Positions 9,951 through 18,830 of a stretch of DNA of 64,000 nt are shown one piece after another. The notes beneath the pieces were generated by a model. It was given only the letters and a program-made list of their open reading frames with translations. It was not told the origin of the DNA and made no database searches. Source of the DNA: Paraflavitalea pollutisoli (GTDB lineage: Bacteria > Bacteroidota > Bacteroidia > Chitinophagales > Chitinophagaceae); contig NZ_JARKMX010000008.1 of the NCBI RefSeq assembly GCF_029360705.1, positions 1,735,949-1,799,948 on the forward strand. Direction: 5' to 3'. How positions within the stretch are numbered: the first letter of the stretch is position 1; the number at the start of each line of letters is the position of its first letter. The position numbers were made by a program, and so were the translations under genes.

Positions 9951-10016
9951 TCGATACGACTTGGTTAAAGGAGTATTAGGAATATGCAACAAAATACAGT
10001 ACGTTCGTCCCCTATG

Positions 10017-11978
10017 ATACGATTGTTTACCAACACCCTACAAACCAGTCGACTGCTGCCTGCAGCACTGGCGATCACCACCCTGCTCGGCACACAAACC
10101 ACCTCAGCCCAGGTGAAGCTACCCCGGCTGGTGCGTGACAGCATGATCCTTCAACGCGATACGAAGGTCAGCCTCTGGGGATGGGCCTCGCCCAAAGAAA
10201 AGGTCACTGTCCGCTTCAACAACAAGCGCTACACCACCACCACCGCAGCCGATGGCAAGTGGCGGCTATGGCTGGCTCCTACACCAGCCGGCGGCCCGTA
10301 TATGATGGAGATTGCCGGCAGCAACAAGATCGAACTGAAAGACATACTCGTGGGGGATGTATACCTCTGTGCAGGCCAGTCCAACATGGTGCACCAGATG
10401 AACCTGCACAGTGTACGCTATGCCAATGACATCGCCACCGCCAACAACCCGCAGATACGCCAGTTCTGGATACCCTATGTCAATGACATGAACGCTACCC
10501 GTGCAGACCTCGCTGGCGGCAACTGGAAATGGGCCAATCCCGAAGATGTACGCAACTTCTCGGCCGTTGCTTATTTCTTCGCCCGCGATATCAACGAACG
10601 CTATAAAGTGCCCATCGGCATCATCAACGCATCTATCGGTGGCACCCCCATCGAATCCTGGATCAGCGAAGAAGCCCTGCAGACATTTCCTAACTTCGTC
10701 AGCACCATACAACGCAACAGAGATACCGCCTACATCAATACCCTGCAGCGTAATGCGTCAGCGGCCAACAAGCCCGGCCCGGTCAAAGACAAAGGACTTA
10801 CCGGTCTCCAACATTGGTATGATCCCGCTTACCAGCCAAAGGCCTGGCGCGATATCGCCATACCGGGGTATTGGGAAGACCAGGGCATCAAAGACCTCAA
10901 CGGCACCATCTGGTACCGCCGTGAAATAGACATTCCCGCATCGATGACCGGTAAGGAAGCACGCGTCTTTCTGGGCCGCATACACGATGCAGATGTATTG
11001 TACATCAATGGCAAACAGGTGGGCAACACCACCTACCTCTATCCGCAAAGAAGATACAATGTGCCGGCAGGATTGCTGAAAGCCGGCAAGAACACCTTCG
11101 CCATCCGCGTCAGCAATTTCAATGGCAAAGGTGGATTCGTGTCCGACAAACCATACTATGTATTTGCCGGCAACGACACGGTTAGTCTAACGGGTTATTG
11201 GCAATACAAAGTGGGCGAAGTATTTGAACCCGTGACCAACCCCGTGCCGCCACCGGTTGCTGCACAAAACCAACCCATGGCCAATTACAATGGCATGATC
11301 GCACCAATACTCAACTATACCCTCAAAGGATTTTGCTGGTACCAGGGCGAAACCAATGCGGGACGACCTGATGAATATGCAAGGTTGCAACCTGCCCTCA
11401 TCGCGGATTGGCGCAGCCGGTGGAACCAGGGCGAACTGCCCTTCCTGTTCGTGCAACTGCCGGGTTATATGGATGTCAACTACCGCCCCGAAGAAAGTAG
11501 CTGGGCTACCTTCCGCGAAGCACAAAGAAAATCACTGTCCATTCCCAACACCGGCATGGCCGTCGCCATCGACCTCGGCGAATGGAATGATGTGCACCCC
11601 GACAATAAAAAATCGGTAGGCGATCGCCTGGCACTCGCTGCGCGCGCTATCGTATATGGAGAGAAGGGATTTGAATACAGCGGACCCATCTATGAGTCGG
11701 CCAGCGTAGAAGGCAACAAGATCGTCATCAGTTTTACCCATACCGGGGGCGGACTCATTGCACTCGACAACGAGCCACTCAGCAATTTTGCCATCGCCGG
11801 TGCCGATAAGAAATTTGTATGGGCCACTGCCAGGATCGAAAACGGCAAGGTGGTTGTATCGAGCGACCAGGTAACACAACCTAAATACGTTCGGTACGCC
11901 TGGTCCGATAATCCCGACAATCCCAACCTGGGCAACCAGGAGAGATTACCTGCGTCTCCCTTCCGCACTGATCAATAG
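10017..11978 (+). CDS. SASA/SGNH-type acetylesterase (sialate O-acetylesterase family)
   Basis: Exported carbohydrate esterase of the sialate O-acetylesterase superfamily; in this setting it probably removes acetyl groups from xylan. The ATG at 10017 opens a signal peptide ending near SAQ; an ATG at 9984 would add 11 residues. Catalytic features are Ser122 in CAGQSNM, the FCWYQGETNA block, and the DxxHP element at Asp525-His527 (NDVHPDN). Between about residues 265 and 390 a jelly-roll-like module with WYRREIDIP and LYINGKQVG is inserted in the hydrolase fold, as in GH2-type sugar-binding domains and in some family CE20 acetylxylan esterases. Family CE20 is a guess; the SASA fold is firm. Confidence 0.9.
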   Translation: MRLFTNTLQTSRLLPAALAITTLLGTQTTSAQVKLPRLVRDSMILQRDTKVSLWGWASPKEKVTVRFNNKRYTTTTAADGKWRLWLAPTPAGGPYMMEIAGSNKIELKDILVGDVYLCAGQSNMVHQMNLHSVRYANDIATANNPQIRQFWIPYVNDMNATRADLAGGNWKWANPEDVRNFSAVAYFFARDINERYKVPIGIINASIGGTPIESWISEEALQTFPNFVSTIQRNRDTAYINTLQRNASAANKPGPVKDKGLTGLQHWYDPAYQPKAWRDIAIPGYWEDQGIKDLNGTIWYRREIDIPASMTGKEARVFLGRIHDADVLYINGKQVGNTTYLYPQRRYNVPAGLLKAGKNTFAIRVSNFNGKGGFVSDKPYYVFAGNDTVSLTGYWQYKVGEVFEPVTNPVPPPVAAQNQPMANYNGMIAPILNYTLKGFCWYQGETNAGRPDEYARLQPALIADWRSRWNQGELPFLFVQLPGYMDVNYRPEESSWATFREAQRKSLSIPNTGMAVAIDLGEWNDVHPDNKKSVGDRLALAARAIVYGEKGFEYSGPIYESASVEGNKIVISFTHTGGGLIALDNEPLSNFAIAGADKKFVWATARIENGKVVVSSDQVTQPKYVRYAWSDNPDNPNLGNQERLPASPFRTDQ

Positions 11979-11997
11979 ACAAACAATATAATAACAA

Positions 11998-12030
11998 AAG
12001 GCGATTGCCGGGTACTCCGTCAATCGCCTT
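11998..12030. terminator. Bidirectional terminator between convergent operons
   Basis: Stem AAGGCGATTG (11998-12007) pairs perfectly with CAATCGCCTT (12021-12030). T-rich sequence follows on the plus side and A-rich sequence precedes it. It separates the esterase gene from the leftward GH2 gene. Confidence 0.85.
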
Positions 12031-12047
12031 GTTATTTTCAACGAACA

Positions 12048-14771
12048 TTATTTTGCCTGAATGTTGATCGTGCCGGCATTCAACCCATTCGAAGTAGCTT
12101 GTAGGGTAATGGTTCCTTTAAACCCTTTTTTTGCCCGCACGATTGCCAGCGCCAGTCCGCCGAAAGCCCGGCGTTCGGGCGATGCAAAACTAACGAGATC
12201 AGCTGGGTTGCCATTGTCTGTCGCGACCAGCTCACCCGCACCTGCCACGCTGAAGCGGATCGATGGTGCCGCATCGGGTACTACACGCCCCTCCTTATCC
12301 ACCACACGCACGGTGATAAACGACAGGTCATCCCCATCTGCTGCAATCGTTTTGCGGTCAGCTTCCAGCTTCAGGCCGGTAGCCACACCGGTAGTGCGTA
12401 TCACTTCACTGGCCCAGGACTTTCCGTCCTTATAGGTCTGCACCTTGAGGTCACCGGGTGTATACATCACACTGTCCCACCGGAAACGGTATTCATAAAG
12501 CCCTTTCTTTTTACGACCCAACGATCGACCATTGAGGAACAGTTCCGCTTCATCACCCGATGAGAACACATGCACGGGCGTCACCTTACCGGTACGGTCG
12601 GGCCAGTTCCAATGCGGCAGAATATGTGCCACCGGTAGATCGGGCCGCCAGCGGGATTGGTACAGCCAGAAACGATCTTTCTTAAAGCCAGCGAGATCGA
12701 TGATACCACAATAAGAACTGCGGGCACCATAGTATGGGGTAGGCTCTCCAATATAGTCCCAGCCACTCCACACAAACTCACCGGCCACATACAGGTGTTT
12801 ATCCTGCGAAGCAAATACCTTATCGGGCGAAGCGCCAAAAGCCGCTGTATACAATTCATACGCACTCACGAACTGAGCCACCGGGTTGCCCCCTGTAGAA
12901 TCGCTCACAGGTGCGCTGATACCAGGCGTTACAGGAAACACATAAGTACCCCGCGTACTCAACGCCGAAGCGCTCTCGCTGCTGAAGATGAGCTTTTGCG
13001 AAAATGCGTCGTGGAATGCCGGATACAACGGCGTCGTACGAATACCCTTGAGATGGGCATAAGCCGGTGCATCCCGGATGCCTTCGCCCTGGTAGTTGAG
13101 ACTAATAATATCCATCACCGCCGGAAAAGGCATGGTAGGTTTGGCATAGTTCATGGAAGCGGTGGCAGGCCGCGTAGGATCTTCGTCTTTGACGATGTCG
13201 TACAGTCGCTTTGCGACGATGGCACCGGAATCGGCCGTATACTGCTCGCCCACCTCATTGCCAAAACTCCAGGCAATCACGGAAGGATGGTTGCGGTCGC
13301 GGCGAATGAAAGAACGCGTATCGGCCTCGTACCAATCCGGGAAGATCAGGTGAAAGTCGAGGGGCGTCTTGCCTTTCTCCCAGCAATCGAATACCTCATC
13401 GATCACCAGGAAACCCATGCGATCGGTGAGGTCGAGCAATTCAGGAGCAGGCGGATTGTGCGCCAGCCGGATGGCATTGCAGCCCAGCTCGGCCAATAGT
13501 TCCAGTTGCCGCTCGGCAGCCCGCACATTGAAAGCACCACCCAGCGCCCCGAGATCATGGTGTTGATTCACGCCCTGCATACGCACCGGTGTGCCATTCA
13601 CCAGCAAACCGTTGGTGGGGTGAAACTCCAGTGAACGGATACCGAATTTCGTTTCATACGTATCCACCAGCTTGCCGCCTACATACACCTGACTCACGGC
13701 TACATACATCGACTGAATGGCGGTGGGGCGTGGTCCCCATAATTTGGGATTCATGAGCACTATCGAAGCACTGGCCTTCCCTTTTTTACCGGCAGGCACG
13801 GTGGCAGACATCCGTTCAAAGCTGGCCACCTTACCACCAGGCTTACCCGTCAGCATATTGACCAGGTAGAGGTCGGTGGCCACTTCGGCTTGTGCAGCAG
13901 CACTACTGTTTTCGAGTTCCACCACCAGGTCCACCACGGCCGATTGCGCCGATACTTCTTTCGTGCGCACAAACGTGCCCCACTGCCCGATATGTACCGG
14001 ACTTACTTTCGTCAGCCACACATTGCGGTACAAACCAGCACCCGGATACCAGCGGGCAGCATGATTGGGATTATCGATGCGGATGGCAAGTTGGTTATCG
14101 CCACCATATTGGATATAGGGTGTCAGATCAAGCCGGAACGAATTATAACCATACGGCCAGCCACCCACCAGCACACCATTCAGCCATACCATGGCGTACG
14201 ACATGGCACCGTCGATATCGAGGTAAATGGATTTGCCCTGATCTGTAGCAGACACTGCCAATTTACGGCGATACCAGGCCACGCCTTGGATCGGCAATCG
14301 TCCCATGCCTCCACCAACGATAGCATTGGCTTCTTTGTAGAACTCTTTCGTGATCGCCCAGTCATGCGGCAGGTTCACCAGGTCCCAGCGGCTGTCATCA
14401 AATTGCGTATGCACTAAGGGGAAATTAACGCCAGGACTTACACCAGCCGGACGCCGGTGATGTTTCGCCGGGTCTTTGATAAATTCATTGGCCGTGGGCA
14501 ATATCCAGGCTTTCAGGGCACGGGAGGACGACTGTCCCCTGCCCGATTCTGTAGCACGCGTATCCGCCACGATGTTGTCATTGCGATAACCCACCACGGG
14601 TCGCTCATCATAGACCAGCGAATCTCCCTCACCGGGGTACAGCATAAAGCGCCAGCCATCATTGATCCTGGTACGCTCCCGACCGGGTATTTGTGCATAG
14701 CTAACTGCAACCTGACTCACCAATACCAACAGCAGCGCAGCAGGTAATATTCTCCATCTAACAATCATCAT
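12048..14771 (-). CDS. GH2 family beta-galactosidase-like glycoside hydrolase
   Basis: Exported retaining exo-glycosidase of 907 residues. The start is at the tandem ATGs 14771/14768, which open a signal peptide ending at SYAQ; longer frames run into the upstream GH43 gene. Domains: N-terminal sugar-binding jelly roll (WDLVNLPHDW, about 95-250), an immunoglobulin-like domain, the catalytic TIM barrel (NAIRLAHNPP; acid/base Glu506 in SFGNEVGE; nucleophile Glu599 in FSSESAS), a DUF4982-like segment (ELFLNGRSLG) and an Ig-like C-terminus. In a xylan locus it could remove terminal galactosyl residues from side chains, but the substrate cannot be read from sequence. It follows the GH43 gene by 88 bp and is probably co-transcribed with it. 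Confidence 0.93.
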   Translation of the reverse strand: MMIVRWRILPAALLLVLVSQVAVSYAQIPGRERTRINDGWRFMLYPGEGDSLVYDERPVVGYRNDNIVADTRATESGRGQSSSRALKAWILPTANEFIKDPAKHHRRPAGVSPGVNFPLVHTQFDDSRWDLVNLPHDWAITKEFYKEANAIVGGGMGRLPIQGVAWYRRKLAVSATDQGKSIYLDIDGAMSYAMVWLNGVLVGGWPYGYNSFRLDLTPYIQYGGDNQLAIRIDNPNHAARWYPGAGLYRNVWLTKVSPVHIGQWGTFVRTKEVSAQSAVVDLVVELENSSAAAQAEVATDLYLVNMLTGKPGGKVASFERMSATVPAGKKGKASASIVLMNPKLWGPRPTAIQSMYVAVSQVYVGGKLVDTYETKFGIRSLEFHPTNGLLVNGTPVRMQGVNQHHDLGALGGAFNVRAAERQLELLAELGCNAIRLAHNPPAPELLDLTDRMGFLVIDEVFDCWEKGKTPLDFHLIFPDWYEADTRSFIRRDRNHPSVIAWSFGNEVGEQYTADSGAIVAKRLYDIVKDEDPTRPATASMNYAKPTMPFPAVMDIISLNYQGEGIRDAPAYAHLKGIRTTPLYPAFHDAFSQKLIFSSESASALSTRGTYVFPVTPGISAPVSDSTGGNPVAQFVSAYELYTAAFGASPDKVFASQDKHLYVAGEFVWSGWDYIGEPTPYYGARSSYCGIIDLAGFKKDRFWLYQSRWRPDLPVAHILPHWNWPDRTGKVTPVHVFSSGDEAELFLNGRSLGRKKKGLYEYRFRWDSVMYTPGDLKVQTYKDGKSWASEVIRTTGVATGLKLEADRKTIAADGDDLSFITVRVVDKEGRVVPDAAPSIRFSVAGAGELVATDNGNPADLVSFASPERRAFGGLALAIVRAKKGFKGTITLQATSNGLNAGTINIQAK

Positions 14772-14859
14772 AGTCCTCAATTTACCATAAACGGCCATAA
14801 ATAACAAAGGGAGGATGAGACCATCCCCCCGTTCACTGCTAATAGGTGAAAAAGAAACT

Positions 14860-16545
14860 TTACTTGTTGTACATCGGATCATTGCCGCTGTAACGTAGAT
14901 AAGCATATTGTGCCCACGAGGTAGAAGGCTTGCCCAGTGAAGTAGCATAGAGCGCAAAGAAGCAACCGGTAAATCCACCGGCCGTCCGCGTGCTCACATA
15001 CTTCGCATCCACACCGCCCTGCAGCAACTTCCACTCACCTTTCTTTACCGCATACGAGAAATCATACGTGCCCCCTTTCGCATCGATCTTCAGTTGCACC
15101 GCACCAGGCTTACCCACCAACTCCTGCGACGCCAGCAGCTGCATCTCCTCCCCCTTGCGCCCCTTGTACAATTGCAACACCGGCTTCCCGGCTGCCACCG
15201 ACTGACAGAGATAATAAAAATGGTTCTCCGCCTGGTACACCATAAAGCCGGCCTTTTCATGCTCTGCAGCGGCGGCAAAACGCAATTCCGTTTCGGCACT
15301 CGCATACAGGTGTTGTTGTCGTTTGCCTACAAAAGAAGGCACACCCATCTCCTGCACCGTGGCAGGTTTCAGCAACAGCGAGAGCCCCTTTTTATCGCGT
15401 TTAAAGGCATGACTATCTACCGACCGCAGGTACAACAAAGAAGGATCCCAGCTTTTGGCAAACTGTACCGTGTAGGAAAAATTACCGCTTTGCGGCAAAG
15501 CCCCCGCCTGCTTCACTTCCGGAAACCGAGCAGTATACTGGTACTGCACCTCGGTATGATCGGGATTGATCACCGGCCACTCGTCTTTCCATTGCACCGG
15601 GGCAATAAAAGTTTCCCGGCCGGTATTGTAATAATCGCCTTCATACGGACGACAGGCCAGGAAAATGGCATAGGTATTTCCATCCGGACCGTCCACGAAT
15701 TGCGCATGGCCGGTAGACGTCACCGGATCTTTGCGATTGTCCGGCAATCCTCTTTGTGTTAATATGGGGTTCTTCTCATAAGGTACATATGGTCCCCATA
15801 CCGATTTACTGCGAAAGACCACTTGCGAGTGGTTGACAGACGTGCCACCTTCCGCAGCAGACAGGTAATACCACCCATTGCGCTGCAACAGGTGCGGACC
15901 TTCGATCCATACGGGCTTCTTGCTGATATCAACGCCGCCATTCACCAATATCTTTTCTTCGCCGACCACCTTCAGGGCAACGGGATCGAATTCATACATA
16001 CGTATGGTACGGTGACCCGGATACAATGATTTATGTTCCGGTGGATCACTGTTGTAGATGATGTAAGCCTTGTCATCGATAAAATGCACCGAAGGATCGA
16101 TACCCCGTACGTCCTTTAGCCACACAGGATCACTCCAGGGACCCGCCGGATTGGTAGCGGTGATCACGAAGTTGCCGCCATCATCGATATTGGTACAGGC
16201 CAGGTAAAAAGTACCGTTGTGGAAACTGATACCAGGCGCAAACAATCCACGGGTCGTTCCCTGTTTCAGGAACTGCATCTGCGAGGGCCGGTCAATGGCA
16301 TTGCCGATCTGCTTCCAGTTCTTGAGGTCCTTGCTGTGAAAGATGGGCAACCCCGGAAAATACGAGAAGGTAGAGTTCACGAGGTAATAGTCATTGCCCG
16401 CCCGCACAATACTCGGATCGGGATAAAAGCCTTGCAGGATCGGATTGGTGAAGGTTATAGACTGCGCCCGCAATACAGTAACTGAACAGGTCGCCACCAA
16501 CAACAATACCACCAACGATCGGGTACTAGATCGGAAAAAATGCAT
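14860..16545 (-). CDS. GH43 beta-xylosidase/arabinofuranosidase
   Basis: Inverting glycosidase acting on xylosyl or arabinofuranosyl ends, exported by a signal peptide beginning at the ATG at 16545 (the frame extends to 16584 without a plausible N-terminus). The five-bladed propeller shows the catalytic base Asp43 (GFYPDPS), the pKa-modulating Asp in GIDPSVHF, and the catalytic acid Glu in WIEGPHLL. The C-terminal about 200 residues form a concanavalin-like beta-sandwich (GH43_C2/DUF1349-like). Length 561 residues, typical for xylosidases of this type. A terminator sits upstream between it and the small secreted protein gene, so GH43-GH2 is probably a separate transcript. Confidence 0.93.
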   Translation of the reverse strand: MHFFRSSTRSLVVLLLVATCSVTVLRAQSITFTNPILQGFYPDPSIVRAGNDYYLVNSTFSYFPGLPIFHSKDLKNWKQIGNAIDRPSQMQFLKQGTTRGLFAPGISFHNGTFYLACTNIDDGGNFVITATNPAGPWSDPVWLKDVRGIDPSVHFIDDKAYIIYNSDPPEHKSLYPGHRTIRMYEFDPVALKVVGEEKILVNGGVDISKKPVWIEGPHLLQRNGWYYLSAAEGGTSVNHSQVVFRSKSVWGPYVPYEKNPILTQRGLPDNRKDPVTSTGHAQFVDGPDGNTYAIFLACRPYEGDYYNTGRETFIAPVQWKDEWPVINPDHTEVQYQYTARFPEVKQAGALPQSGNFSYTVQFAKSWDPSLLYLRSVDSHAFKRDKKGLSLLLKPATVQEMGVPSFVGKRQQHLYASAETELRFAAAAEHEKAGFMVYQAENHFYYLCQSVAAGKPVLQLYKGRKGEEMQLLASQELVGKPGAVQLKIDAKGGTYDFSYAVKKGEWKLLQGGVDAKYVSTRTAGGFTGCFFALYATSLGKPSTSWAQYAYLRYSGNDPMYNK

Positions 16546-16571
16546 GTGTTTCACTTTTGATAATTCTTTAT

Positions 16572-16605
16572 TAAAAAAAGGCAACCCGGCCCTGAAAGGC
16601 CGGGT
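16572..16605 (-). terminator. Terminator at the end of the Xus-type operon
   Basis: Stem ACCCGGCC (16584-16591) pairs with GGCCGGGT (16598-16605), six-base loop. On the minus strand it is followed after five bases by a run of T. It lies downstream of the small secreted protein gene. Confidence 0.75.
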
Positions 16606-16659
16606 GCCCGGAACGAACAGGCTGTAGCAAAGATCAAATGATACTAAAACAATCGTCTG

Positions 16660-17022
16660 TTAGGGCATCCATTCCAGGATCGCCGTGCCATAACAATTTG
16701 ATCCGGATAAATACATTTGAACATCTCCCCAATACTGGTACGAAAAAATGCCACCACTATAAGTTTGGGCACTCCAGCCGGGTGTAAACGTATGTTCCCC
16801 GATCAGCGTGCCGCCGCCATAAGCAACACCACTACCACCACCGGATCCGCCTGAAGGTGTCGTCCACGAAAGATCGAGTTTGATATAACTGCAATTCATA
16901 TTAATATTCACCAGGGTACCGGCATAACCAACGGGTGGGCCGGCATATAAAGCCTGCTGGAACGCATAACTGCTCACAACAGATCCGATTAAAAGGGCAA
17001 ACACGAAAAACAACTTTTTCAT
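16660..17022 (-). CDS. Small secreted Gly-rich protein of unknown function
   Basis: I do not recognise this 120-residue protein. The ATG at 17022 starts a strong signal peptide (MKKLFFVFALLIGSVVSSYA); the 34-codon extension to 17124 overlaps the upstream gene and is not plausible. The mature part has a Gly/Ser run (GGSGGGSG), many aromatic residues, few charges and two Cys (in NCSYIKL and SNCYG) that could form a disulfide. It looks like a compact beta-rich extracytoplasmic protein. It is the last gene before a terminator and follows the parvulin-like lipoprotein gene by 73 bp, so it probably belongs to the xylan operon. Confidence 0.7.
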   Translation of the reverse strand: MKKLFFVFALLIGSVVSSYAFQQALYAGPPVGYAGTLVNINMNCSYIKLDLSWTTPSGGSGGGSGVAYGGGTLIGEHTFTPGWSAQTYSGGIFSYQYWGDVQMYLSGSNCYGTAILEWMP

Positions 17023-17095
17023 AATGTCAGGTTTTGAATAATTGAAAAATAACAGTATCCATTTGATCCGGCTAAGCCTGGCGTTATATGGATCG

Positions 17096-18715
17096 CTACT
17101 GGCTGTTGAACACCAGCAGGTCATTGAGTCGATTGATGCGAATAGGAAACGAGTCTTCCAGGTCCCGCAGCAGGTCGCGCTCCTTCAGCTGCAGCAGGCT
17201 TTGTCGCAGGTCCGAAGCAGCATATTTGAAAGGCATCGGCACCACACCTTGTTTGTGCAGCAAGCGGATCACCACATATTGTCCATCCGCCAGTACCGGC
17301 AGGGAAAAGTGTCCGGGCGTCAACCGATGAATGGCGTCAAACACCGCAGGAGCACATACGGTATCTGCCGTTCTGATCAGCAGCTCCTTGTTCAAGGCAA
17401 CAGCCGGTGACTGGCTCCCTTCCGTTCGGCCCCTGGCGCTATCCAGCAACGATTGCCGGGCAGCCATGGCCGTGGCAAGATCGGGATAGCTATAGAGGGC
17501 TACGGTCGCTTGCTCAAAACTGTTCCGTGCCGGCTGATGCCGGTAGGCGTCCTGCACAGCGGCATCCGGTACCGATAACCGGGGATAAACAAAGGATTGC
17601 TTATAATGCTGTAGATAAAGAGCGCGTAAATAATGTTTTTGCTGCCACAGAAAAACAGGATCCTGCTGCATGCCCAGCGCATTCGCCTGGTCGTACAGGC
17701 TGATGCCGATCAGGTGGGCCGCCAGTAGTTTTTTGACATCACCAGCCTGCCGCAATGATCCGGCAAATACAGGTTGGTAACGAACCAGCTCCTGCAGGTC
17801 AGCCAGGGTAAACACTTGCCGGCTGTCCTGCCAGGAATACTCCATCAGCAACACACGGCTGTCAACACCCGGCCAGGCACGCCTGCCGGGGTCATACACC
17901 TGCGCCACGGAATGGATGGCCTCGTCATGATACACCGGCTGCATCCGTTGCATCACCTGTTCCTGGCTCCGCCAGATCTTATCTTCCTGCAACGCCATCA
18001 ACAGTTCACCATAGATCGCCGCACTGTCTGTTGCAAAATCACGTGCAGCGGCCGGCCGATGTTCACGCACATACACTACGCACTGACCATGCAGGGTACG
18101 CACAGGGCCATATACCTTGCCCACCTGTGGGGCCACCAATGCTGGCAGGTAAACCGCCAGCGGTACAAAAGGGAAGCGACTCCAGCCACTGAAGGCCTGC
18201 GCACCTGGCTGCGCCAGTACCCGCCGCCGCAAAGCAGGCCAGGCCCCTTCGCCGGCAGCCTGCGCAACTGACACGCCCTCGGACGCCGGTGTGTTGCTGG
18301 TTTCCGGGTAGAATAAATAATCCAACCAATACTCCCGGTTACGCAGCACATACGCTTTTTTCAGCTCATCGTGCGACACCTGCAGCAGTGGTTTCACCTG
18401 TTTATTCCATAAATACCCATTGACCGACGATACCTGGTAACGTATTGCATAGGCCAGTTGCTGCTGCAACGCAACGATGGTATCGAACCGGTGCTCTGCA
18501 GCATAGGCGAGCACACGCGCCTCTTCTACCAACCGATCACGCAGTTCCACATCCGTCAGCTCCCGGTAACCGCCCTGCTGCCGCAATGCCTGCAACTCGT
18601 CTTCCAGCAGCGTATATTGTCCGGCCTGCAACACCACGGCATCGGCAGGTGCGGGTTGACATCCTGCACCTGCTAACACCAGTAGTATGAAATAAGCCAC
18701 TAACGTTTTCCTCAT
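17096..18715 (-). CDS. Parvulin/SurA-like lipoprotein (putative peptidyl-prolyl isomerase)
   Basis: A 539-residue lipoprotein (signal ending LAGAGC, Cys19). The first part has the helical SurA_N/PpiC layout: a short strand after the lipid anchor, the ELTDVELRDRLVEEAR helix, then repeated long helices and HDELKKAYV. The C-terminal portion repeats a PpiC-like pattern (about 270-500), including PGHFSLPVLADGQYVVIRLL, which resembles the end of a parvulin domain. Conserved parvulin active-site residues are not clear, so it may be a chaperone rather than an isomerase. Its place directly after the inserted-CBM xylanase is unusual; it might assist folding of operon products. Family assignment is from pattern resemblance only. 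Confidence 0.65.
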   Translation of the reverse strand: MRKTLVAYFILLVLAGAGCQPAPADAVVLQAGQYTLLEDELQALRQQGGYRELTDVELRDRLVEEARVLAYAAEHRFDTIVALQQQLAYAIRYQVSSVNGYLWNKQVKPLLQVSHDELKKAYVLRNREYWLDYLFYPETSNTPASEGVSVAQAAGEGAWPALRRRVLAQPGAQAFSGWSRFPFVPLAVYLPALVAPQVGKVYGPVRTLHGQCVVYVREHRPAAARDFATDSAAIYGELLMALQEDKIWRSQEQVMQRMQPVYHDEAIHSVAQVYDPGRRAWPGVDSRVLLMEYSWQDSRQVFTLADLQELVRYQPVFAGSLRQAGDVKKLLAAHLIGISLYDQANALGMQQDPVFLWQQKHYLRALYLQHYKQSFVYPRLSVPDAAVQDAYRHQPARNSFEQATVALYSYPDLATAMAARQSLLDSARGRTEGSQSPAVALNKELLIRTADTVCAPAVFDAIHRLTPGHFSLPVLADGQYVVIRLLHKQGVVPMPFKYAASDLRQSLLQLKERDLLRDLEDSFPIRINRLNDLLVFNSQ

Positions 18716-18790
18716 GTAATGTCTTGATCAGGTGTACAGCACCTAAGCTCGTTGGCTTGTAATGAAGGGCCTTTATGCCTCTTGCATCTC

Positions 18791-18830
18791 CTACGTTACC
18801 TCGATGCCTCGTTGCCTTAATGCCTCGTAT
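18791..18830. repeat. 8-bp tandem repeat abutting the xylanase stop codon
   Basis: Five consecutive 8-bp units related to CCTCGTTG (CTACGTTA, CCTCGATG, CCTCGTTG, CCTTAATG, CCTCGTAT) run up to the stop codon of the leftward GH10 gene. The same unit occurs at 26655-26699 and at 33452-33497. Confidence 0.7.
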
